In this document: piece after piece, positions 58,588-64,000 of the stretch
Layout: every line of letters starts with the position of its first letter
Numbering within the stretch: the stretch's first letter is position 1
Assembly: GCA_900314935.1 (NCBI GenBank)
Contig: OMXE01000003.1
Coordinates: 1 to 64,000, forward strand
Length of the DNA stretch: 64,000 bases
Source: an uncultured Prevotella sp.
GTDB lineage: Bacteria > Bacteroidota > Bacteroidia > Bacteroidales > Bacteroidaceae
Reading direction: 5' to 3'
Made by a program: the position numbers and the translations under genes
The notes under the pieces: generated by a model
Database searches by the model: none
The model's input: only the letters and a program-made list of their open reading frames with translations
What the model was told of the DNA's origin: nothing

Positions 58588-59149
58588 ATCTTTTGAGTTT
58601 TTTGCGGATGATATTCATGGTTTTGTGGAGGCGCGACTTGACCGTTCCTTCTGGTATTCCGATGATTTCGGCCACTTGCGGGATGGTGAGTTCCTCCTGA
58701 TAGTGTAGTGAGAAGAGTTGGTGCAAGGGGGCGGGTAGTTCGCTCAATACCTGCTCCAAGGCTTGGTCGAGTGCGGCAGCGTCCAGTTGCACTTCTATGG
58801 GTTGTTCGGAAATGGGCTCAGCATCGAGCGAGGCCAACAGCTGCGCCTCGTAAGCATTGTTGCGGTAGTGGTTACGACAGAGGTTATAGGCAATGGTGAA
58901 GATCCATGTGCTGACGCTTCGCCCTTCCTGATAACGACTTCGAGCCTCATAAGCCCGCAGGAACACATCGTGCGTATAGTCGGCTGCCAGTTCCTCGTTA
59001 CCGCCCAGCTGCATGAAGAAGAAGCCCTTCAGTCGTCGGGCATAGCGGCGATACAGCTCTTCGAAAGCTGCATCACTGCCTGCCGCTGCTCTTGTCATGA
59101 GTTGCTCGTCGGTATGCTGCCGAAGGGGTTTCAGACGGAAGATACTCAT
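58580..59149 (-). CDS. ECF-type RNA polymerase sigma factor
   Basis: The 189-residue protein has region 2 (about 14-85; DAAFEELYRRYARRLKGFFF, YTHDVFLRAYEARSRYQEGR, STWIFTIAYNLCRNHYR) and region 4 (about 130-185; LPAPLHQLFSLHYQEELTIP, VAEIIGIPEGTVKSRLHKTM). It should direct RNA polymerase to a small set of envelope or stress genes. It is coupled both to the secreted protein gene upstream (four-base overlap) and the membrane protein gene downstream. Its target promoters cannot be identified here. Confidence 0.93.
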   Translation of the reverse strand: MSIFRLKPLRQHTDEQLMTRAAAGSDAAFEELYRRYARRLKGFFFMQLGGNEELAADYTHDVFLRAYEARSRYQEGRSVSTWIFTIAYNLCRNHYRNNAYEAQLLASLDAEPISEQPIEVQLDAAALDQALEQVLSELPAPLHQLFSLHYQEELTIPQVAEIIGIPEGTVKSRLHKTMNIIRKKLKRYE

Positions 59150-60390
59150 TTCAGGTACGCCTTGAATTCATCAACATAGAAGTTCTCCTTCTCCAGCCGC
59201 TCGATGATGTCGGTAAAGATGTCGTGCAGCCACTGATAGCGCTCCTTATTGTGCTGCTTGTAGTAGGGCAACTGATCATGCAATAGTCGCATGTAGTTCA
59301 TGGCGTAAGCATCGGCATCGCTTGAGAAACGCTGTGTGTTCTTCTTTTCCGGATGGAACGACATGCGCAGATACTCCAGACGGTAGCGCTGCTCCATGTT
59401 GCGACGCTTCACGGCGCGGTTGTCGTAGGGCTTGGCCGAGTAGCGCATGGTCAGACCTTCGTTGTAGAGACAGGCCTTGATATCATCGGGCAATCCCTGA
59501 CTAAGATTATACACCCAGATGTCGTGAGCCGACAGATAGACGGGGCGCTTGGAATGGTCGAAGATGTAGCGCATGATGTTGCGGAGCGTCTGGTCCTGGA
59601 ACAGGGCGTTATGTAACTGGTTCCACACCTTGTCGTCGAAGGGAATGCCGATTTGCCCAAACATGTCCTTCACATAATCAGGGTTCATGGCAGCATCCTC
59701 GTCATAGAGTATCTTGTCTTTGTGCACTCCCAACACATGCTGTAGGATGAGTTTGCCGATGATTTCGCCTGGATGGGGACCTATGTAAACGGCACCTTCA
59801 TCCATGCCTTGCAGCTCGTTGAAGTGGTACTGCAACGATTCTTCTGGGTAATACCCGCTCTCGTAGTAACGCTTCAGCAGTTGGACCATGCGTACGGTGT
59901 CGCGCTGCGGAATGAGGTATTGTATCCAGAGTTCGTAATCGTCGGCCCAGGAGTCGTCGGGGAGTTTGGCAATGGCCGAATCGGCGTACATCTTATCTGC
60001 ATCGGCTTTTTCTAACAACCCCGGTTTGTAGTTGTCCTGATAAGCGCAATAATAAAAGGTATAGGAGTTGGGAATGGCCTTCTCCATGCGTCCCACCACG
60101 TTGAGTTGTTTGCGAAGGTCTTCTCCTGACTTCCAGTTTTTCTTTTTGTACCCTAGGCAGAAGACCTTCCTGTCCGTCACATCGAAGAGATTGCGCCATG
60201 CAATCTCGTCCTTCGGGTGTTGAGCCACGAAGTCGTTCCAGTAGTTGTACATGCTGTCTAAAACCACAGAGTCTTTTTCATAGAAACCATCCACGATGTG
60301 GGCAAGGCGCTCTGTTTTCTGTGCACTGGCACCAGTCATCATCGTGACGGCTGCCAGCATTGTCAACATTGTCCGTTTCATACGCTTCAT
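59146..60390 (-). CDS. Secreted/periplasmic protein of unknown function, first in the ECF cassette
   Basis: The product is 414 residues when started at 60390 (MKRMKRTMLTML, hydrophobic stretch, GASAQ), with a helical, tyrosine- and tryptophan-rich body suggesting TPR-like helices (VLDSMYNYWNDFVAQHPKDE, AIPNSYTFYYCAYQDNY, DYELWIQYLIPQRDTVRMVQ). I do not recognise the family. It is translationally coupled to the ECF sigma gene, so it may sense the signal or be controlled by the sigma factor. Two upstream ATGs, at 60417 and within it, are possible but would lengthen the basic head. Confidence 0.75.
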   Translation of the reverse strand: MKRMKRTMLTMLAAVTMMTGASAQKTERLAHIVDGFYEKDSVVLDSMYNYWNDFVAQHPKDEIAWRNLFDVTDRKVFCLGYKKKNWKSGEDLRKQLNVVGRMEKAIPNSYTFYYCAYQDNYKPGLLEKADADKMYADSAIAKLPDDSWADDYELWIQYLIPQRDTVRMVQLLKRYYESGYYPEESLQYHFNELQGMDEGAVYIGPHPGEIIGKLILQHVLGVHKDKILYDEDAAMNPDYVKDMFGQIGIPFDDKVWNQLHNALFQDQTLRNIMRYIFDHSKRPVYLSAHDIWVYNLSQGLPDDIKACLYNEGLTMRYSAKPYDNRAVKRRNMEQRYRLEYLRMSFHPEKKNTQRFSSDADAYAMNYMRLLHDQLPYYKQHNKERYQWLHDIFTDIIERLEKENFYVDEFKAYLK

Positions 60391-60469
60391 TTGAATTTGT
60401 TTTGACAGCATACACATGAAACGTTAAATCGTTCAAAAAATTATGTGTTCTCATTGAAACTTATATAAA

Positions 60470-60499
60470 AAGAGGTGGAACATTGATGTTCCACCTCTT
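60470..60499 (-). terminator. Intrinsic terminator of the pyruvate:ferredoxin oxidoreductase gene
   Basis: On the minus strand AAGAGGTGGAA pairs with TTCCACCTCTT (11 pairs, eight-base loop) and is followed directly by TTTTATATAAG. It lies about 45 bases after the stop codon. Confidence 0.85.
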
Positions 60500-60541
60500 A
60501 ATATAATAGGATAGGGGATTACCCTAAACTTCTCGTCGGGA

Positions 60542-63500
60542 TTAATCCTCCCAATTCTCCTGAGTCTTGCGAACATAGCTCTTGTAACGGAGCTGTGCCA
60601 TGCGCTGAGCCTCGGCGAAGAGTTCCTCTGCCTCGTTGGGGTATGCCTTCTTGACAGACAGGTAACGAACCTCACCCAGCAGGAAGTCGTGGAAGTCGGC
60701 CCAGTTAGGCTCCTTAGAGTCGAGACTGAACGGATTCTTGCCTTCCTCAATGAGGGCGGGGTTGTAACGCCAGAGGTGCCAGTAGCCACAAGCAACGGCC
60801 TTCTTCTCCTCAGCCTGGCTCTTACCCATACCGCCCTTGGCCTTCAGACCGTGGTTGATACAGGGAGCGTAAGCGATGACGATTGATGGTCCGTGCCATG
60901 CCTCAGCCTCGCGGATGGCCTTCAAGCACTGAGCATGATCAGCACCCATAGCAATCTGAGCAACATATACGTAGCCGTAGGTAGTGGCAATCATACCCAG
61001 ATCCTTCTTGCGGATGCGCTTACCCTGAGCAGCGAACTGAGCAATAGCACCAAGCGGAGTAGCCTTAGAAGCCTGACCACCAGTGTTAGAGTAAACCTCA
61101 GTATCAAGCACGAGGATGTTCACGTCCTCACCAGAAGCAATCACGTGGTCGAGACCACCGTAACCGATATCGTAAGAAGCACCGTCACCACCGATGATCC
61201 ACTGTGAACGCTTCACGAGGTAGTGGTCGAGTGTCTGGAGTTCCTTGCATACCGGACAGCCCTTGGCAGCGCTCTCAGCAATGCACTTGCGCAGCTTCGG
61301 AGCAATCTCCTTGGTCTTGTCGGCATCTTCCTTGTTGTCAATCCACTCCTGAGCCAGAGCCTTGTACTCGTCGCTGGCATTGCCGTCGATCATCTCCTGC
61401 AACAGCTTAGCTACGCGCTCCTTCATCTTCTTGTTACCCAGAGCCATACCGAGACCGAACTCGCAGAAGTCCTCGAACAGTGAGTTGTTGAAGCAAGGAC
61501 CCTGACCCTTCTCGTTCTTGGTGTAAGGAGTAGAAGGAATAGAAGCTGAGTAGATAGAAGAACAACCTGTAGCGTTGGCAATCATCTGACGATCACCGAA
61601 GAGCTGAGAGAGCAGCTTCACATACGGTGTCTCACCGCAACCTGCACAAGCGCCAGAGAACTCGAACAACGGCTGTGCGAACTGAGAGTTCTTCACATTG
61701 CTCTTGATGTCAACGAGATCCTGCTTGCTCTTCACTTCGTTCACGCAGTACTCCCACTTCTTAGCCTCGAGCTTCATATCCTCAGCATCGGGGTTGAACG
61801 GAGCCATGGTGAGCGCCTTGCCGAGCTTCGGATTACCCGGACAGATATCAGCACAGTTACCGCAGCCCAGACAGTCGAGTACGCTGACCTGGATAGCGAA
61901 GTGCATACCTGCCATGGCCTTCGGAGCCTTCATGTCGATGGTCTTGCCCTCATAGCCCTTCACCTCCTCATCGTCCATAACGAACGGACGGATAGCAGCG
62001 TGAGGACAGATATAAGCACACTGGTTACACTGGATACAGTTCTCGATGTTCCATACAGGAACGAAGGCCTCAACACCGCGCTTCTCGTAAGCGGCTGTAC
62101 CAACCTCCCAAGAACCGTCGATAGTGCCGAACTTGGCGAATGCGCTGACGGGCAGCAGATCGCCAGCCTGAGCATTGATAGGACGAACCACTTCCTTCAC
62201 GAAAGCGGGAGCATTATCCTGCTTCGGCTCATCATCGGGCAGGTTAGCCCACTCGGGCTTCACGGTGAGCTGCTTGTACTCACCACCACGGTCGATAGCT
62301 GCATAGTTCTTGTCAACCACATCCTGACCCTTAGCACCATATGACTTCAAGGCAGCGGCCTTCATCTTCTCTACAGCGAGCTCTACAGGAATCACCTCAG
62401 TGATGCGGAAGAAAGCACTCTGCAGGATGGTGTTGGTGCGGTTACCCAGACCAATCTCCTGTGCAATCTTGGTAGCGTTGATGGTATAAACAGTGATGTT
62501 GTTCTGTGCGAAATACTTCTTTACCTTGTTCGGCATGAACTTCTCCAGCTCAGCATCGTCGAAGATGGTGTTCAGCAGGAACTGACCGTTCTTCTGCAGA
62601 CCGCGAGTCACATCGTACATGTGGAGGTAAGCCTGAACGTGGCAAGCCACGAAGTTAGGTGTGGTTACCAGATAGGTAGAACGGATAGGTGTATCGCCGA
62701 AACGCAGGTGAGAGCAGGTGAAACCACCCGACTTCTTAGAGTCGTAAGAGAAGTATGCCTGGCAGTACTTATCGGTGTTGTCACCAATAATCTTCACTGA
62801 GTTCTTGTTAGCACCTACGGTACCATCAGCACCCAGACCGAAGAACTTAGCCTGGAACATGCCAGCGCCACCCAGGGCAATCTCCTCAACGGCAGGCAGA
62901 GAAGTGAAGGTCACGTCGTCTACGATACCGATGGTGAAGTGATTCTTGGGCTCGGGCATTGCGAGGTTGTTGAACACGCTGATGATCTGAGCCGGAGTGG
63001 TGTCGTGAGAACCAAGACCGTAACGACCGCCAACGATCAACGGACGATCCTCTACATCGTAGTAAGCATCCTTCACGTCGAGGTACAGAGGCTCACCGTT
63101 AGCACCGGGCTCCTTGGTACGATCGAGTACAGCAATGCGCTTCACGCTCTTGGGAACAGAAGCGAGCAGGTGCTTCACTGAGAACGGACGATAGAGGTGA
63201 ACAGAAATCATACCCACCTTCTGACCATTAGCATTCAGGTAGTCGATAGCCTCGCGGGCAGCATCGGTAGCAGAACCCATGAGGATGATCATACGATCAG
63301 CATCCTCAGCTCCGTAGTAAGAGAAGAGGTGATATTCACGACCGGTGATCTTAGAGATCTCGCCCAGGTACTTCTCTACTACTTCAGGTACTGAATCGTA
63401 GTAGGGGTTACAAGCCTCACGGTGTGTGAAGAAGGTTTCGGGGTTCTCGGCTGTACCACGAGTGATAGGACGCTCGGGTGACATAGCACGGTCGCGGAAA

Positions 63501-64000
63501 CGCTTGATGTACTCTTCCTTTACCAGCGGACGGATATCTTCCTGATCCATCAACTCAATCTTGTGATACTCATGAGAGGTGCGGAAACCGTCGAAGAAGT
63601 TCACGAACGGTACGCAAGTCTCAAGTGTTGCCAAGTGAGCAACAGCGGTGAGGTCCATCACCTCCTGTACGCCACCTTCGCAAAGCATGGCGAAACCAGT
63701 CTGACGACAAGCCATCACATCCTGGTGGTCACCGAAGATACACAGAGAATGGGATGCCAGGGTACGGGCAGATACATCGAATACGGTGGGAATCAACTCA
63801 CCGGCAATCTTGTACATGTTGGGGATCATCAGGAGCAGACCCTGAGAAGCCGTGAATGTAGTAGTCAGCGCACCAGCCTGCAGTGATCCGTGAACGGCAC
63901 CGGCAGCACCAGCCTCCGACTGCATCTCCTGTACTGAGACGTTCTGGCCCCACAGGTTCTTGCGACCCTTGGCAGCCCACTCGTCAACGTGCTCCGCCAT
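60542..64000 (-). CDS. nifJ: Pyruvate:ferredoxin (flavodoxin) oxidoreductase, N-terminus cut by window edge
   Basis: This fused single-chain enzyme splits pyruvate with CoA into acetyl-CoA and CO2 and reduces ferredoxin. The visible 1152 codons start at an internal methionine; about 40 residues, including the first part of the pyrimidine-binding domain, lie beyond base 64000. EMQSEAGAAGAVHGSLQAGA and FTASQGLLLMIPNMYKIAGE belong to domain I, the two ferredoxin clusters are CIQCNQCAYICPHAA and CLGCGNCADICPGNP, and GDGASYDIGYGGLDHVIASG and DTEVYSNTGGQ bind thiamine diphosphate. The reduced ferredoxin is the expected electron source for the Rnf complex. It ends with a strong terminator. Confidence 0.97.
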   Translation of the reverse strand: MAEHVDEWAAKGRKNLWGQNVSVQEMQSEAGAAGAVHGSLQAGALTTTFTASQGLLLMIPNMYKIAGELIPTVFDVSARTLASHSLCIFGDHQDVMACRQTGFAMLCEGGVQEVMDLTAVAHLATLETCVPFVNFFDGFRTSHEYHKIELMDQEDIRPLVKEEYIKRFRDRAMSPERPITRGTAENPETFFTHREACNPYYDSVPEVVEKYLGEISKITGREYHLFSYYGAEDADRMIILMGSATDAAREAIDYLNANGQKVGMISVHLYRPFSVKHLLASVPKSVKRIAVLDRTKEPGANGEPLYLDVKDAYYDVEDRPLIVGGRYGLGSHDTTPAQIISVFNNLAMPEPKNHFTIGIVDDVTFTSLPAVEEIALGGAGMFQAKFFGLGADGTVGANKNSVKIIGDNTDKYCQAYFSYDSKKSGGFTCSHLRFGDTPIRSTYLVTTPNFVACHVQAYLHMYDVTRGLQKNGQFLLNTIFDDAELEKFMPNKVKKYFAQNNITVYTINATKIAQEIGLGNRTNTILQSAFFRITEVIPVELAVEKMKAAALKSYGAKGQDVVDKNYAAIDRGGEYKQLTVKPEWANLPDDEPKQDNAPAFVKEVVRPINAQAGDLLPVSAFAKFGTIDGSWEVGTAAYEKRGVEAFVPVWNIENCIQCNQCAYICPHAAIRPFVMDDEEVKGYEGKTIDMKAPKAMAGMHFAIQVSVLDCLGCGNCADICPGNPKLGKALTMAPFNPDAEDMKLEAKKWEYCVNEVKSKQDLVDIKSNVKNSQFAQPLFEFSGACAGCGETPYVKLLSQLFGDRQMIANATGCSSIYSASIPSTPYTKNEKGQGPCFNNSLFEDFCEFGLGMALGNKKMKERVAKLLQEMIDGNASDEYKALAQEWIDNKEDADKTKEIAPKLRKCIAESAAKGCPVCKELQTLDHYLVKRSQWIIGGDGASYDIGYGGLDHVIASGEDVNILVLDTEVYSNTGGQASKATPLGAIAQFAAQGKRIRKKDLGMIATTYGYVYVAQIAMGADHAQCLKAIREAEAWHGPSIVIAYAPCINHGLKAKGGMGKSQAEEKKAVACGYWHLWRYNPALIEEGKNPFSLDSKEPNWADFHDFLLGEVRYLSVKKAYPNEAEELFAEAQRMAQLRYKSYVRKTQENWED

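Noticed and set aside
61901..62344. Plus-strand frames opposite the pyruvate:ferredoxin oxidoreductase gene
   Set aside because: The minus-strand protein is highly conserved with clear cofactor motifs throughout; the plus-strand frames are shadows.

Overview
The window reads as ordinary chromosome from a Bacteroidales bacterium, most likely Prevotella or a close relative. The evidence is the family-specific promoter signature TAnnTTTG (often TACCTTTG or TATCTTTG) in front of many genes, the type IX secretion-like C-terminal tails, a glucuronoyl esterase and an interrupted GH10 xylanase for plant hemicellulose, serine palmitoyltransferase for sphingolipids, GldE, TonB-linked outer membrane proteins, and pyruvate:ferredoxin oxidoreductase plus an Rnf complex, as expected for an anaerobe. 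I see no phage, insertion sequence, CRISPR array or rRNA operon.

Layout. 1-2.4 kb: a gene cut by the window edge, a GNAT acetyltransferase, the fluoride channel gene crcB, and two truncated gene remnants. 2.6-9.6 kb: secreted proteins (lamin-tail/CotH protein, CE15 esterase, and a coupled pair made of a small secreted protein and a carbohydrate-binding beta-helix protein). 9.65-11.4 kb: nspC, carrying an unusual heptanucleotide repeat, and a four-tRNA cluster (Gly, Leu, Leu, Gly). 11.4-27.8 kb: housekeeping genes (ssb, gldE, phosphopantetheinyl transferase; rhlE-like helicase, lptG-like permease, tgt, lon on the minus strand; trmN6; lipid kinase divergent from spt; tRNA-Pro; DnaJ/TerB protein; comEC-like; truA; EamA transporter). 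27.8-34.1 kb: sodium symporter, porin, phosphohexomutase, PfkB sugar kinase. 34.2-39.9 kb: the rseC-rnfBCDGEA operon. 40-46.2 kb: galE, an RluA-type synthase, a 57-residue membrane protein, a DUF4923 lipoprotein, an HD protein, menA, DUF4494, the YggS family and a small beta-barrel.

46.3-60.4 kb is the most regulatory part. It holds four units in which a sensor or regulator sits next to envelope genes: (i) DUF3667 plus a membrane LytTR regulator followed by a TonB receptor and a TPR-like secreted protein, with a four-copy 20-bp-period repeat array between regulator and receptor; (ii) a BlaI/MecI repressor coupled to an M56 peptidase that also carries a TonB C-terminal domain, preceded by two identical-architecture dyads 21 bp apart; (iii) a beta-barrel receptor behind a membrane-anchored winged-helix regulator; (iv) an ECF sigma factor cassette beside the GH10 xylanase. 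60.5-64 kb is pyruvate:ferredoxin oxidoreductase, which lacks its N-terminus because the window ends.

How it fits together: the xylanase and glucuronoyl esterase attack glucuronoxylan; pyruvate oxidation by the oxidoreductase would yield reduced ferredoxin, which Rnf can use to pump ions; menA supplies menaquinone; spt and the neighbouring lipid kinase probably belong to sphingolipid metabolism. No wholly new system is evident. The best leads are regulatory DNA arrays, coding-sequence micro-repeats (nspC, rnfB), a putative operator dyad on the menA promoter and a group of apparently leaderless genes.
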